This document shows, piece by piece, positions 16,555 through 25,382 of a stretch of 64,000 nt of DNA. Location: the NCBI GenBank assembly GCA_027533105.1, contig JAPZTW010000009.1, positions 1 to 64,000 of the forward strand, read 5' to 3'. Origin of the DNA: Sphingomonadaceae bacterium (lineage in GTDB: Bacteria; Pseudomonadota; Alphaproteobacteria; Sphingomonadales; Sphingomonadaceae). Made by a program: the position numbers and the translations under genes. Positions within the stretch are counted from its first letter, which is position 1. Each line of letters opens with the position of its first letter. The notes beneath the pieces were generated by a model, which searched no databases, was not told the DNA's origin, and worked only from the letters and a program-made list of their open reading frames with translations.

Positions 16555-16649
16555 AGCACGTTGATAGCGATCGAATGTTACGATTGCCATACGGGTGCAG
16601 AAATAAGCTTGCTTGCCAAGCGCGGGCACCTTTGCCTATCGGCTCTCGC

Positions 16650-18092
16650 ATGACCGACCGCCAGACTCAGCCCCGCACGCTTTACCAGAAGATCTGGGAC
16701 GCCCACACCGTCGAAACCCGCGACGATGGCACCGCGCTGATCTTCATCGACCGCCACCTGGTTCACGAAGTGACCAGCCCCCAGGCGTTCGAGGCGCTGC
16801 GGGTATCGGGCCGCAAGGTTCGTCGACCCGACCTGACCCTGGCCGTGCCCGATCACAACCTGCCCACCACCGCGCGCCGCACCGCGAGCGGGGCGCGGGT
16901 GCCGATTGCCGATCCGGAAAGCGCCGCGCAGCTTGACGCACTGGAGCGCAACGCCCCGGCCTTCGGCATCCGCTATATCGGCGATGCCGATGCGGAACAG
17001 GGCATCGTCCACGTGGTCGGCCCGGAACAGGGCTTTTCGCTGCCCGGCGCGACCATCGTCTGCGGTGACAGCCACACCGCCTGCCACGGCGGCCTGGGCG
17101 CGCTGGCCTTTGGCATCGGCACCAGCGAGGTCGAGCATGTGCTGGCCACGCAAACCCTGCTGCTCAAGCAGTCGAAGACCATGGAAGTGCGGGTCGAAGG
17201 CGATCTGCCGGCCGGGGTCAGCCCCAAGGACCTGATCCTGCACATCATCGGGGTGGTCGGCACCGCTGGCGGCACCGGCCATGTCATCGAATACCGCGGC
17301 AAGGTGTTCGAGGAGATGAGCATCGAGGGCCGGCTGACCGTCTGCAACATGAGCATCGAGGCCGGCGCCCGCGCCGGGCTGATCGCGCCGGATGACAAGA
17401 CTTTCGCCTTCCTCAAGGGCCGCCCCTATGCGCCGAAGGGCGAGCAATGGGATGCGGCGGTGGCCTGGTGGAAGAGCCTGGCGACCGATCCGGGGGCCAC
17501 GTTCGACAAGTCGGTCGTCATCAACGCCGCCGATGTTCAGCCGACCGTGACCTGGGGAACCAGCCCGGAAGATACGGTGGCGATCGGCGGTGTGGTGCCC
17601 GATCCGGCCAGCTTTGCCGACCCTTCCAAGCAGGACGCGGCGCGGGCGAGCCTGGAATATATGGGCCTGACCCCCGGCCAGCGGATGGACGAGATCGAGG
17701 TCCAGAACGTGTTCATCGGCAGCTGCACCAATAGCCGCATCGAGGACTTGCGGGCCGCTGCAGCGGTACTCAAAGGGCACACCAAGGCACCCAATGTGCA
17801 CTGGGCAATCGTGGTTCCCGGTTCCGGCCTGGTCAAGCGCCAGGCCGAGGAAGAGGGGCTGGACCAGATCTTCATCGCCGCCGGTCTCGAATGGCGCGAA
17901 CCGGGCTGCTCGGCCTGCCTGGGCATGAATCCCGACAAGGTCCCGCCGGGTGAACGCTGTGCCTCCACCTCCAACCGCAACTTCGTCGGTCGGCAGGGTC
18001 CGGGGGCGCGCACGCACCTGGTTTCGCCCGCCATGGCCGCTGCCGCCGCCGTGACCGGTCGGCTGACCGACGTGCGCAAGCTGGTGGGCTAG
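16650..18092 (+). CDS. leuC: 3-isopropylmalate dehydratase large subunit
   Basis: 480 aa from the ATG at 16650 ([19 protein letters not shown]). Aconitase-family 4Fe-4S ligands are C359 (IGSCTNSR), C420 and C423 ([10 protein letters not shown]). The [13 protein letters not shown] active-site segment is at 138-150. With LeuD it isomerises 2-isopropylmalate in leucine synthesis. Its partner leuD lies 1.5 kb downstream on the same strand, separated by an oxidase gene on the other strand; the stop codons of leuC and that gene overlap (CTAG). Confidence 0.98.
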   Translation: MTDRQTQPRTLYQKIWDAHTVETRDDGTALIFIDRHLVHEVTSPQAFEALRVSGRKVRRPDLTLAVPDHNLPTTARRTASGARVPIADPESAAQLDALERNAPAFGIRYIGDADAEQGIVHVVGPEQGFSLPGATIVCGDSHTACHGGLGALAFGIGTSEVEHVLATQTLLLKQSKTMEVRVEGDLPAGVSPKDLILHIIGVVGTAGGTGHVIEYRGKVFEEMSIEGRLTVCNMSIEAGARAGLIAPDDKTFAFLKGRPYAPKGEQWDAAVAWWKSLATDPGATFDKSVVINAADVQPTVTWGTSPEDTVAIGGVVPDPASFADPSKQDAARASLEYMGLTPGQRMDEIEVQNVFIGSCTNSRIEDLRAAAAVLKGHTKAPNVHWAIVVPGSGLVKRQAEEEGLDQIFIAAGLEWREPGCSACLGMNPDKVPPGERCASTSNRNFVGRQGPGARTHLVSPAMAAAAAVTGRLTDVRKLVG

Positions 18093-19315
18093 TAGACCGT
18101 CCGCTTCTGCACGGCCGCCTTGCTGGCCAGGCTGAAGCGCGGTTCGACCGGCAGGGCGCTATCCGCCACGTGCCGCGCCACCCGCGCGCCGACGGCCGGG
18201 CCGTGCTTGAAACCATGGCCCGACCCGCCGCCGACCAGCCAGACCCGGTCGAACCCCGGCAGCCGGTCGATCAGGAAATCGCCGTTCGAGCTGTTCTCGT
18301 ACTGGCAGACCCGGCCGTGGACGAAGGGGGCATTGGCCAGCCCAGGAAAGCGCTGGGCGAGGTAAGCCCGCGCCGCATCGACGCCTGCGGATGAGACCCG
18401 GCGGTCCTGGCTGTCGGGATCGACCTCTGCCCCGTGGCGGTCAAAGGCGATCTTGAAGCCCTGCCCTTCCAGCCCCGGAAAGCCGTAGACGATGTCGCCC
18501 GCGTTGAAATCGGCCCAGACCGGCAGGGCGGGCGGCGAGAAGCGCCCATCGCCCGCCGCCGGACCGAAGTGATAGACTTCCTGCCGGGTCGCCACGATCC
18601 GTCCACCCAGCAGGTCCGGGAACAGCTTGGCCAGCCACGGTCCGCAGGCATAGACGACCGAGCGCGCCAGCACGCCGCCCACCCGCAGCGTACCGTCGGA
18701 CAGTCGCTCAGGCAGGCCAGCCTGCACCCGCTGCGCCGTGAGGCCGGCATCGGCCACCACGGTCTGCACCCCGCGCCCGGCGATCAGTGCGCCGCTGGCT
18801 TCCTCAAGGAACCCGCTCTCGCCATCCTTGAACATTATCTGCGGATAGCGCGCCCGCAACCAGGCGGTGTCCCCCGCAAGGTGAGCAATGCCATTGGCCT
18901 TCAGCCAGGCCATGGACCGCGCCATGTAATCATCGCCAGCGGGTGAAAACCACAGCACCCCGGTGCGGTGCAGCAGCGGCAAGGTTTGCCGGTCGGACAA
19001 TGCCGCCCACGCCGTCAGCGATTCGCGCGCCATCGCCGAATAGAGCGGATCGCCGCCATAGGAGAGGCGGATCACCCGGCTCTCTCCGCCCGAGGAAGAC
19101 CGGGCGTTACCCGGCGCATAGGCATCGAGCAGCACGACCTTCAACCCCCGCCGCTTGAGATGCCAGGCAGTCCACGCACCGAACACGCCCGCCCCCACCA
19201 CCACGACATCGGCAATGGCCCGGGCATCGGCGGCGCTGGCCTTTCCGCTTGCCAGGGCACCGCCCAGCAGGCTTGCCCCGGCTGCGGCAACGGCCTGTCT
19301 GCGTGTGATCTCCAT
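18089..19315 (-). CDS. Tat-type exported FAD-dependent amine oxidase (DAO family)
   Basis: 408 aa. The N-terminus [19 protein letters not shown] looks like a Tat signal (RR at 5-6). The dinucleotide-binding motif [17 protein letters not shown] (37-53) and the [15 protein letters not shown] motif near the C-terminus mark a DAO protein of the N-methyltryptophan/sarcosine oxidase (SoxA/MSOX) group. The flavin-linking cysteine of monomeric sarcosine oxidases may correspond to the [12 protein letters not shown] segment. Substrate unknown. The gene is inserted antisense between leuC and leuD. Confidence 0.88.
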   Translation of the reverse strand: MEITRRQAVAAAGASLLGGALASGKASAADARAIADVVVVGAGVFGAWTAWHLKRRGLKVVLLDAYAPGNARSSSGGESRVIRLSYGGDPLYSAMARESLTAWAALSDRQTLPLLHRTGVLWFSPAGDDYMARSMAWLKANGIAHLAGDTAWLRARYPQIMFKDGESGFLEEASGALIAGRGVQTVVADAGLTAQRVQAGLPERLSDGTLRVGGVLARSVVYACGPWLAKLFPDLLGGRIVATRQEVYHFGPAAGDGRFSPPALPVWADFNAGDIVYGFPGLEGQGFKIAFDRHGAEVDPDSQDRRVSSAGVDAARAYLAQRFPGLANAPFVHGRVCQYENSSNGDFLIDRLPGFDRVWLVGGGSGHGFKHGPAVGARVARHVADSALPVEPRFSLASKAAVQKRTVY

Positions 19316-19409
19316 CGCCCTCTCCCCCTCGGCGCACCAGCCTGCCCCGCACGAAAAATCCGCGCTGCGGACTTGAACCCGCCGCCCGCGATGGACATAG
19401 GGTTAAGCC

Positions 19410-19589
19410 ATGAGCGACAAGAACGACAAGTCCGAGAAGGCCGGTTCCGGCTGGTCCGGGAAAGCCGCCCTCGCTGGCGCCGCCATCGGTTCCGCCGCGA
19501 TTGCCGCCGCGCTGCTTTATGCCTCGCGGCGCAAGGAGCGGGCTGAAAAGTCCAAGCCCAGCCCCAATGACGCGCCGGAGACCGATTGA
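19410..19589 (+). CDS. 59-aa membrane peptide coupled to leuD
   Basis: An ATG at 19410 opens 59 codons whose TGA overlaps the leuD ATG by one base (TGATG). The peptide has a charged N-terminus ([15 protein letters not shown]), a glycine/alanine-rich membrane helix (about 19-38, [20 protein letters not shown]), then [11 protein letters not shown]. This positive-inside single-pass design recalls small YtxH-like proteins. No family assigned. Its translational coupling to leuD supports its being genuine. Confidence 0.65.
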   Translation: MSDKNDKSEKAGSGWSGKAALAGAAIGSAAIAAALLYASRRKERAEKSKPSPNDAPETD

Positions 19590-20191
19590 TGGAACCGATC
19601 AAACAGGTTGAAGGGCGCGCGATCCCGTTCGGGCGCAAGAACGTCGATACCGACGTGATCATCCCGGCCAAGTGGCTGAAAACCATCACCCGCGATGGGC
19701 TGGGCCGGGGCGCGTTCGAGGCGCTGCGCGCAGAGCCTGACAACCTGTTCGATTCGGCCGAATTCAAAGGCTCCCCGATCCTGATCGCGGGGGACAATTT
19801 CGGCTGCGGTTCCAGCCGCGAACACGCCGCCTGGGCCCTGCTCGACCTGGGGATCACCTACGTGATTGCCCCCAGCTTTTCCGATATCTTTTCCGGCAAT
19901 GCCTTCAAGAACGGCATCCTGACCGTGGTTCTGCCGCAGGACCAGGTAGACCGGCTGCTCGAAGTGGCAAAGACCGATCCCATCTCGATCGATCTGGAAA
20001 CGCAGACCGTCACCACCCCTTTCCAGGATCGCTTCAGCTTTGAAATCGATCCCTTCCGCAAGCACTGCCTCTTGAACGGCCTCGACGAGGTCGGCCTGAC
20101 CCTGGCGCGCGATGCGGCAATCAGTACCTATGAACAGAAACACCGCGCCGAGCTGCCCTGGCTGGCGACGGGAACGGGAGTAGCAGCATGA
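19589..20191 (+). CDS. leuD: 3-isopropylmalate dehydratase small subunit
   Basis: 200 aa from the ATG at 19589 ([22 protein letters not shown]); a TTG one codon earlier is not needed. The swivel-domain motif [15 protein letters not shown] (68-82) is present. It is the partner of LeuC for the isomerisation of 2-isopropylmalate. The downstream quinone oxidoreductase starts within the leuD stop (ATGA), and the upstream 59-aa peptide gene ends in its start. Confidence 0.97.
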   Translation: MEPIKQVEGRAIPFGRKNVDTDVIIPAKWLKTITRDGLGRGAFEALRAEPDNLFDSAEFKGSPILIAGDNFGCGSSREHAAWALLDLGITYVIAPSFSDIFSGNAFKNGILTVVLPQDQVDRLLEVAKTDPISIDLETQTVTTPFQDRFSFEIDPFRKHCLLNGLDEVGLTLARDAAISTYEQKHRAELPWLATGTGVAA

Positions 20192-21186
20192 AGGCCCTTC
20201 GCACCCACGCAGTCGGTGGTCCCGACACCCTGACCCTTGATGAAGTTGAGGTTCCCACCCCCGGCCCCGGCCAGGTGCTGGTGGCGGTGAAGGCCTGCGC
20301 GGTCAATTTCCCCGATACGCTGATGATCCGCGATCTCTACCAGTTCAAGCCGCAGCGGCCCTATGCGCCGGGCGGCGAGATCGCCGGGGTAATCGAGGCC
20401 GTGGGCGAAGGCGTGACCGCCTACAAGGTGGGTGACAAGGTTCTGTCCGGCATCGGCAATGGCGGCATGGCGGAAAAGGTGGTGGTCGATGCCGCGCGCC
20501 TGTTCCCGGTGCCCGATGGGGTCAGCTTCCAGCAGGCCGCCTCGCTGCTGATGACCTATGGCACCACGATCCACGGCCTGAAGGACCGCGGCCACATCAA
20601 GGCGGGCGACACCATGCTGGTGCTCGGCGCGGCGGGCGGCGTCGGCCTCTCGGCGGTGGAACTGGGCAAGGCCTATGGCGCGCGCGTGATCGCCGCCGTT
20701 TCGAGCGAGGAAAAGGCCCAGGTCGCGCGCGAGATGGGCGCGGACGACGTGGTGATCTATGGCCGTGCCCCGTTCGACAAGGACCAGTCGAAGGCGCTGG
20801 CCGAACAGTTCAAGGCTGCCTGCGGTCCGAACGGCGCGGACATCGTCTATGATATCGTCGGCGGCGACTATTCCGAACCGGCGCTGCGCGCGATTGCCTG
20901 GGAAGGCCGCTTCCTGGTGGTGGGCTTCCCCGCCGGGATCGCCAAGATGCCGCTCAACCTGACCCTGCTGAAGAGCTGCGATATCTGCGGCGTGTTCTGG
21001 GGGGCCTTCGTCGCCCGCAGCCCCAAGGAAAACGCCGCCCACGTGGCCGAGCTGTTCGACCTGCTCAAGGCCGGGAAGATCAACCCGCGCGTTTCCGCCA
21101 CCTTCCCGCTGGAGCGCGGCGGCGAGGCGATTGCCCTGCTGGAATCGCGTGCAGCGATCGGCAAGGTCGTGGTAACAATGGAGTGA
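20188..21186 (+). CDS. NADPH:quinone oxidoreductase family protein (zinc-free MDR)
   Basis: 332 aa, medium-chain dehydrogenase fold. The GroES-like N-terminal domain ([16 protein letters not shown]) and Rossmann motif [22 protein letters not shown] (about 150-170) are clear. The structural and catalytic zinc cysteines are absent, typical of the quinone oxidoreductase/enoyl reductase group. It is a cytoplasmic NADPH-dependent reductase of unknown substrate. It overlaps leuD as ATGA, so it is probably cotranscribed. Confidence 0.9.
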   Translation: MKALRTHAVGGPDTLTLDEVEVPTPGPGQVLVAVKACAVNFPDTLMIRDLYQFKPQRPYAPGGEIAGVIEAVGEGVTAYKVGDKVLSGIGNGGMAEKVVVDAARLFPVPDGVSFQQAASLLMTYGTTIHGLKDRGHIKAGDTMLVLGAAGGVGLSAVELGKAYGARVIAAVSSEEKAQVAREMGADDVVIYGRAPFDKDQSKALAEQFKAACGPNGADIVYDIVGGDYSEPALRAIAWEGRFLVVGFPAGIAKMPLNLTLLKSCDICGVFWGAFVARSPKENAAHVAELFDLLKAGKINPRVSATFPLERGGEAIALLESRAAIGKVVVTME

Positions 21187-21223
21187 TCCGGCCACGGCCG
21201 GACCTTTGGGGAAGGGATTGCCG

Positions 21224-21724
21224 ATGCTGATTGCCCGCACGATTGCCGCCGCCGCCCTGGTCACCGCCCTGGCCGCCGCCAGCGTGGAAGCGGCCAAGCC
21301 CGCGCCGTCGATGCCGCCGATGGGCCCCGCCCCGGGCGCCATCGTCGGCGCGCGGCAGGGCAGCATGATCATGGCCGCCAATGTGCTGAACACGGTTGAC
21401 CGGGCGTTGAAAGCCAATGCCCCGGCCAAGTCGGTGACCTTTCCGCTGTCGGGCCTGGCGAAGTGGGCCGAACATATCCCAAGCCAGTTTGCCCCCAGCA
21501 CCAGCGCTGTCCCGGGCACGCGCGCCAAGTCCGAAGTGTGGAGCAACCGGCAGGAGTTCCTCAACAAGGCGACTGACATGGCGCTGGCCGCCGACATGAT
21601 GCTGGCAGCCGCCCGCGCCGATGACAGCGCCGCGCTGACCTCGGCGCTTGAAAAGGCCCGGGCCGCGTGCAAGGGCTGCCACGATTCCTTCCAGGCCCCG
21701 CCGCCCGCCGCCAAGGCCGGGTGA
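21224..21724 (+). CDS. cytochrome c' (class II c-type cytochrome)
   Basis: 166 aa from the ATG at 21224 with GGGAAGGG 7 nt upstream. A signal peptide (about 1-24, ending SVEAA) and a four-helix-bundle body lead to one C-terminal haem site, CKGCH (149-153), which is the class II pattern. The body begins IVGARQGSMIMAANVLNTVDR. Such periplasmic cytochromes bind NO/CO or transfer electrons; the role here is not shown. The tail is a short Pro/Ala extension. Confidence 0.9.
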   Translation: MLIARTIAAAALVTALAAASVEAAKPAPSMPPMGPAPGAIVGARQGSMIMAANVLNTVDRALKANAPAKSVTFPLSGLAKWAEHIPSQFAPSTSAVPGTRAKSEVWSNRQEFLNKATDMALAADMMLAAARADDSAALTSALEKARAACKGCHDSFQAPPPAAKAG

Positions 21725-21757
21725 CGCGGCCAGACCCGAGAACCGACAGGAGCCGAA

Positions 21758-22075
21758 ATGACCAATTTCAACGATCGCGAACGCGCCGAAGAGGCCAAGT
21801 ATGCGATGGATGAGGACACCCGCTTCCGGGTGACCGCGCGCCGCAACCGCCTGCTGGGCCAGTGGGCGGCCGACAAGATGGGCCTCTCGGCCGTCGAAGC
21901 CGAAGCCTATGCCAAGGCGGTGGTCCAGGCCGATTTCGAGGAAGCCGGCGATGAGGACGTGATCCGCAAGCTGCTGGGCGATCTGACCAGCGCCGGGGTC
22001 GATGTCAGCGAGGGCGATATCCGCGCCGCGCTGGAAGCCAAGTCGGCCGAAGCGCGCCAGGCGCTGCTCGGCTGA
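21758..22075 (+). CDS. ATP synthase F1 inhibitor, zeta subunit (DUF1476)
   Basis: 105 aa, the standard family size. It begins MTNFNDRERAEEAKYAMDED and continues through RRNRLLGQWAADKMGLS, the N-terminal inhibitory region and core of the alphaproteobacterial zeta subunit. The zeta protein blocks ATP hydrolysis by F1 in Paracoccus and relatives. It has a strong ribosome-binding site (AGGAG) and stands between cytochrome c' and bolA. Whether it still inhibits in this organism cannot be read from the sequence. Confidence 0.92.
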   Translation: MTNFNDRERAEEAKYAMDEDTRFRVTARRNRLLGQWAADKMGLSAVEAEAYAKAVVQADFEEAGDEDVIRKLLGDLTSAGVDVSEGDIRAALEAKSAEARQALLG

Positions 22076-22099
22076 CCGGCAAAGCGAAAGCACGCCCCC

Positions 22100-22333
22100 A
22101 TGCCGATGCCGGCCGCCACGATCGAGGCGCTGATCCGCGCCGCCCTGCCCGATGCGCAGATTACCCTGACGGACCTTGCCGGGGATGACGACCACTGGGC
22201 TGCCCATGTCGTGTCCGCCGCTTTCGTTGGCAAGCCCCGCGTCCAGCAGCACAAACTGGTCTATGCCGCCTTTGGCGATCGGCTGGGCGGCGAACTCCAT
22301 GCCTTGCAACTGACCACCGCCGTCCCCAATTGA
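22100..22333 (+). CDS. BolA family protein
   Basis: 77 aa. The BolA/IbaG fold is recognised from the start MPAATIEALIRAALPDAQI and the helix-turn-strand segment GKPRVQQHKLVYAAFGDRLGGELHAL. The invariant histidine of HKLVY (about 51) is an Fe-S ligand in BolA-Grx complexes. It lies 22 nt upstream of grxD, the partner gene expected for Fe-S trafficking and iron signalling. An ATG two codons in (22106) is an alternative start. Confidence 0.93.
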   Translation: MPMPAATIEALIRAALPDAQITLTDLAGDDDHWAAHVVSAAFVGKPRVQQHKLVYAAFGDRLGGELHALQLTTAVPN

Positions 22334-22355
22334 GGCGGCGAGGAGCTATACTGCC

Positions 22356-22685
22356 ATGTCCGATACCAATGCCCGCATCGCCGAGATCGTCAATTCGAAC
22401 GACGTCGTGCTGTTCATGAAGGGAACCCCGCTGTTCCCGCAGTGCGGTTTTTCCAGCCGCGCCGTCGCGATCCTGGAGCGCGTGGGCGTGCCTTTCGAAG
22501 GCGTGGACGTGCTGCAGGACATGGAGATCCGCCAGGGCATCAAGGCCTATTCGGACTGGCCGACGATCCCCCAGCTCTATGTGAAGGGCGAATTCGTGGG
22601 CGGCAGCGACATCATGATGGAAATGTACGAAGCCGGTGAACTGCACCAGCTGATGGCTGACAGCGGGGTCGCCCCCGCCGCCTGA
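22356..22685 (+). CDS. grxD: monothiol glutaredoxin Grx4
   Basis: 109 aa. The monothiol active site is CGFS (C30-S33), preceded by the MKGTP loop, with the cis-proline region WPTIPQLYVKGEFVGGSDI. These are the CGFS glutaredoxins that bind a glutathione-ligated 2Fe-2S cluster with BolA. The bolA-grxD pair is conserved across proteobacteria. A strong hairpin terminator follows 25 bp after the stop. Confidence 0.97.
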   Translation: MSDTNARIAEIVNSNDVVLFMKGTPLFPQCGFSSRAVAILERVGVPFEGVDVLQDMEIRQGIKAYSDWPTIPQLYVKGEFVGGSDIMMEMYEAGELHQLMADSGVAPAA

Positions 22686-22710
22686 GCCTGACCGGCACCG
22701 ATAGCGCCAA

Positions 22711-22738
22711 CGGCCTGCCCATCCGGGTGGGCCGTTTT
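22711..22738 (+). terminator. Rho-independent terminator after grxD
   Basis: CGGCCTGCCC (22711-22720) pairs with GGGTGGGCCG (22725-22734) around ATCC, giving 10 bp including two G-U pairs, and is followed by TTTTCGTTT. It closes the bolA-grxD unit. The same hairpin could stop the leftward transcript predicted from the sigma-54 site at 22.86 kb. Confidence 0.85.
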
Positions 22739-22868
22739 CGTTTGGGCCGATGCGGCGCGGTATTCTGGGAAGAGCGTTCTCGGGGAGGCGGGGCCGCGGA
22801 GACCAGGGTGCGGCCCCGCCTCTGTCGAGACTGCTTGGGTGCAACCATCTTTGCAGGGGCCGTGCCAG
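22739..22868 (-). ncRNA. candidate sigma-54-dependent small RNA with a 12-bp perfect stem-loop
   Basis: This stretch has no credible gene. A sigma-54 promoter on the minus strand (22851-22868) predicts a start near 22842. The transcript would soon contain an inverted repeat with 12-bp arms, AGGCGGGGCCGC (22786-22797) and GCGGCCCCGCCT (22810-22821), around a 12-nt loop, and could end at the grxD terminator hairpin. The length would be about 105-130 nt. No open reading frame with a start signal is seen. The RNA itself is an inference. Confidence 0.4.
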
Positions 22869-22890
22869 TTTTGCGCAGAGGCGGATTTCC
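22851..22890 (-). promoter_or_regulatory. third sigma-54 (-24/-12) promoter, facing left
   Basis: Read on the minus strand: CTGGCACG-GCCC-CTGCA, with GG at 22866-22865, GC at 22854-22853 and 10 bp between. The 30-bp block 22861-22890 aligns without gaps with those at 10878-10907 and 25393-25422. AACACCGCGC, also found upstream of the psp promoter, lies further out (22908-22917, 51 bp from -24). Confidence 0.7.
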
Positions 22891-23025
22891 GGGCAAGACG
22901 ATGGCTAGCGCGGTGTTAACCCTGTTCATTTGTGTAAAATGTTTCGACAGGCGGCGCGGTGCAGCGGACAGCTGGAACGCCAAAGCCAGAAATGCGGCTT
23001 GGCAAAGCCGCCGCGGGCGGGCAGC

Positions 23026-23835
23026 ATGGCCCGGATGGATATCGAACAGGAATATGACGAGAGCGGCGAAGATCCGCCCGCTACCCCCGCCGCCACGCTG
23101 GTGATTTTCCGCCGCGATCCCACCGGTGGCCCGCCGCAGATCCTGATGGTCGAACGTTCGGCCGCGATGAAGTTCGCGGGCGGCGCGGCCGTTTTTCCCG
23201 GCGGGCGGGTTGACGATGCCGACCGCGCGCTGGCCGAGGCCCTTGGCGCGAGCGACGAGGAGGCCGGCCACGAACTGGCCGCCCGGATCGCGGCTGTGCG
23301 CGAGACGCTGGAAGAAACCGGGCTGGTCGTGGGCATTCGCCAGCGCCCGACGCTGGACGAGGCCCGCCGCGCGCGCGACATCCTGCTCGGCGAAGGCACT
23401 CTGGGGCCGACGCTGGCGGCGATGGACTGGCAGCTCGATCTCGATGCGCTGGTGCCTTTTGCCCGCTGGCGGCCCAAGCACCGGCACATGCGGATCTACG
23501 ATACGCGGTTCTATCTGGCGGACCTGGGGACCGGCGCGGTCGACCTGCTGGTCGATGCCACCGAGAATACCCGCCTGTTCTGGACCAGCGCGGCCGAAGC
23601 GCTGGACCATGCCGATGCCGGGCGGATCAGCGTGATCTTCCCGACGCGCCGCAACCTGGAGCGGCTGGCTCAGTTCGGCAGCTTCGACGATGCCGTGGCC
23701 CACGTACAGGAATATCCCAGCCGGATGATCACCCCCTTCGTCACCGACGAGGGCGGGGCCAAGTGGCTGCGGATTCCGGCCGATGCGGGTTATCCGGTGA
23801 CCGGCGAGGTACTGGACAGCGCCGCCCGGGGCTAG
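23026..23835 (+). CDS. NUDIX hydrolase (NUDT7/19-like, CoA-type candidate)
   Basis: 269 aa from the ATG at 23026 (MARMDIEQEYDESGED); another ATG lies three codons later and the frame runs further upstream without homology. The Nudix box is split by an insertion: GGAAVFPGGRVDDAD, then AAVRETLEETGLVVG (about 90-104), which is the pattern of the NUDT7/NUDT19 group with a long insertion between G and REx2EE. It is a cytoplasmic pyrophosphatase; the substrate is unknown. The gap 22739-23025 before it holds the sigma-54 site described separately. Confidence 0.88.
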   Translation: MARMDIEQEYDESGEDPPATPAATLVIFRRDPTGGPPQILMVERSAAMKFAGGAAVFPGGRVDDADRALAEALGASDEEAGHELAARIAAVRETLEETGLVVGIRQRPTLDEARRARDILLGEGTLGPTLAAMDWQLDLDALVPFARWRPKHRHMRIYDTRFYLADLGTGAVDLLVDATENTRLFWTSAAEALDHADAGRISVIFPTRRNLERLAQFGSFDDAVAHVQEYPSRMITPFVTDEGGAKWLRIPADAGYPVTGEVLDSAARG

Positions 23836-23855
23836 TGCCCGGGGTCTCAGGCCCG

Positions 23856-23898
23856 AAAAGCACCCCTGCGCCGATGCCCTGGTGGGCTGACGCAGGGG
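23856..23898 (-). terminator. hairpin terminator-like element downstream of tRNA-Arg
   Basis: On the minus strand CCCCTGCG (23898-23891) pairs with CGCAGGGG (23870-23863) over a 20-nt loop and is followed by TGCTTTTC. A second GC-rich stem, CCGGCGG/CCGCCGG (23907-23913 with 23925-23931), precedes it. Together they fill the 189-bp gap between the NUDIX gene and the tRNA and may end the tRNA transcript. Confidence 0.5.
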
Positions 23899-24024
23899 GT
23901 AAGTTGCCGGCGGAGAAAGGATCGCCGCCGGTGGGTCGCGCCCCGGGTTAACCCCGCGCGCGAATCCCCACCGTGATCCCCGTCACGCCTGGTGCCACTG
24001 CCTTGCCAGATGCCTTGAAGCGAC

Positions 24025-24101
24025 TGGCGCGCCCGGGTGGATTCGAACCACCGGCCTCGAGATTAGAAGTCACGTGCTCTATCCAGCTGAGCTACGGGCG
24101 C
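24025..24101 (-). tRNA. tRNA-Arg(TCT)
   Basis: 77-nt cloverleaf. The acceptor GCGCCCG/CGGGCGC has discriminator G and an encoded CCA (24027-24025). The D arm is GCTCAGCTGGATAGAGC, the anticodon loop ACTTCTAATC with TCT at 24067-24065, and the T arm GGTGGTTCGAATCCACC. It reads AGA/AGG, rare codons in this GC-rich genome. Confidence 0.97.
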
Positions 24102-24162
24102 GCGCCGGGGCCGTCCATAGGCGGGGTTTTCGCCCCATGCAAACCGCGTTAGGGTGCCGCCC

Positions 24163-24885
24163 ATGACCCAGGACCTTGCCCAGCTCGACGGAACTGCCGG
24201 CGCGCGCCGCCACTTCCGCTACTTCGACTATGTGATGGCGGCCTTTGTCGCGATCCTGCTGCTGTCGAACCTGATCGGGGCCAGCAAATTGGCGACCGTT
24301 GGCGGCTTCACCTTTGGCGCGGGGATCCTGTTCTTCCCCGTCTCCTATGTGATCGGCGACGTGCTGACCGAGGTCTATGGCTATGCCAATGCCCGCCGCT
24401 GCGTGTGGATGGGCTTTGCCGCCATGCTGTTCATGGCCTTCATGAGCTATGTCGTGGTGGCCATGCCGCCAGCCGCCGGGTGGGAGGGCCAGGCCGCCTA
24501 TGAAAGCGTGTTCGGCAGCACCTGGCGGATCGTCGCCGCCTCGATCCTGGCCTTCTGGGCGGGGGAATTCGTCAACAGCTATGTCCTGGCACGGATGAAG
24601 ATCTGGACCCAGGGCAAGGCGCTGTGGAGCCGCACGATCGGCTCGACCTTCTTCGGCCAGGCGGTCGACAGCCTGATCTTCTACCCGATCGCCTTCTACG
24701 GCATCTGGACCAATGCCCAGATCGCGACCGTGATGGTCACCAACTGGCTGCTGAAAGTGCTGTGGGAAGTGCTGCTCACCCCGGTGACCTATGCGGTGGT
24801 CGGCTGGCTCAAGCGCCGCGAGGGGGTGGAAGTGTTTGACAAGGGGACCGACTTCTCGCCCTTTGCCAAGGCGCCGTCGGTTTAA
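24163..24885 (+). CDS. queuosine precursor transporter (VUT/YhhQ family)
   Basis: 240 aa from the ATG at 24163. Six or so membrane helices are visible. The family signature LLSNLIGASKLATVGGFTFGAG is followed by ISYVIGDVLTEVYGY-type helix (FFPVSYVIGDVLTEVYGYANA) and FWAGEFVNSYVLARMK with STFFGQAVDSLIFYPIAF. YhhQ imports preQ0/preQ1 for queuosine synthesis; that this protein does so is inferred from family. It stands alone, convergent with the PspC-like gene. Confidence 0.93.
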   Translation: MTQDLAQLDGTAGARRHFRYFDYVMAAFVAILLLSNLIGASKLATVGGFTFGAGILFFPVSYVIGDVLTEVYGYANARRCVWMGFAAMLFMAFMSYVVVAMPPAAGWEGQAAYESVFGSTWRIVAASILAFWAGEFVNSYVLARMKIWTQGKALWSRTIGSTFFGQAVDSLIFYPIAFYGIWTNAQIATVMVTNWLLKVLWEVLLTPVTYAVVGWLKRREGVEVFDKGTDFSPFAKAPSV

Positions 24886-24907
24886 CCGAGGGGCTGCCTG
24901 AACCGCT

Positions 24908-24949
24908 CCGGTGTTCGGCCCCGCCTGATGGCAGACGGGGCCTCACCGG
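24908..24949. terminator. large stem-loop between two convergent genes
   Basis: CCGGTG (24908-24913) pairs with CACCGG (24944-24949) and, inside, GGCCCCG (24917-24923) pairs with CGGGGCC (24936-24942). There is no U tract on either strand, so it may act as a bidirectional block or mRNA 3'-end stabiliser rather than a classical terminator. Confidence 0.5.
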
Positions 24950-24955
24950 CGATCG

Positions 24956-25174
24956 TCAATCGGCGATGAGGCCGATTGCGAGGTAGACCAGGATCAGCGA
25001 TCCGAAGCCCAGCAGGGTACCGACGACCCAACCCAGGCGGACCAGGGTGACATCCCAGCCGAAGTAATCGGCGATCCCGGCGCTCACGCCCATGAACTTG
25101 CCCTGGGCCTTGTTGAGGCGGAAGCCGCCGCCGACGGGCGCGCTATCGCTGCGCGAGCGGTCGATCGTGCCCAT
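24956..25174 (-). CDS. minimal PspC-domain membrane protein
   Basis: 72 aa from the ATG at 25174, which overlaps the stop of the upstream peptide gene (ATGA). After a polar start (MGTIDRSRSDSAPVGGG) it contains only the PspC domain: FRLNKAQGKFMGVSAGIADYF and a membrane hairpin to the C-terminus. It is a clear paralogue of pspC at 12342-12722 (QGKFMGVSAGIADYF versus NGKIMGVCAGIADYT) without the coiled-coil tail. It is driven by its own sigma-54 promoter, so it is likely induced with the main psp operon. Confidence 0.85.
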   Translation of the reverse strand: MGTIDRSRSDSAPVGGGFRLNKAQGKFMGVSAGIADYFGWDVTLVRLGWVVGTLLGFGSLILVYLAIGLIAD

Positions 25175-25320
25175 CAGGCGACAACTCCGACATAGGCGCC
25201 AGTGGTCTGGGCCTGAGCCTGGGTCGGCATGCTGACAGTGCCGCTGATCAGGACCAGCGAAAGCGCCAGGGCCGAAACGGCGGCGGTGAAGCGGGCGGGC
25301 AGTTGCGAGAGAACGGACAT
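25174..25320 (-). CDS. 48-aa exported peptide preceding the PspC-like gene
   Basis: It starts with ATG at 25320 behind GGAAAGGGAAA. The sequence MSVLSQLPARFTAAVSALAL continues through a hydrophobic segment (about 12-27) to PTQAQAQT, a probable signal-peptidase site, leaving about a dozen residues (TTGAYVGVVA end). Gene order (sigma-54 promoter, tiny exported peptide, Psp membrane gene) repeats that of the main operon at 10.9 kb. No family known. Confidence 0.65.
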   Translation of the reverse strand: MSVLSQLPARFTAAVSALALSLVLISGTVSMPTQAQAQTTGAYVGVVA

Positions 25321-25382
25321 TTTGAAATTTCCCTTTCCATTTGAACCATCCGTCAGAACCATTCCTGCGGATGCCAGAGCGA

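Noticed and set aside
22612..23703. 363-aa minus-strand frame covering the grxD-NUDIX gap
   Set aside because: It lies mostly antisense to the NUDIX gene, and the part in the gap reads through a strong hairpin and terminator; no start signal.
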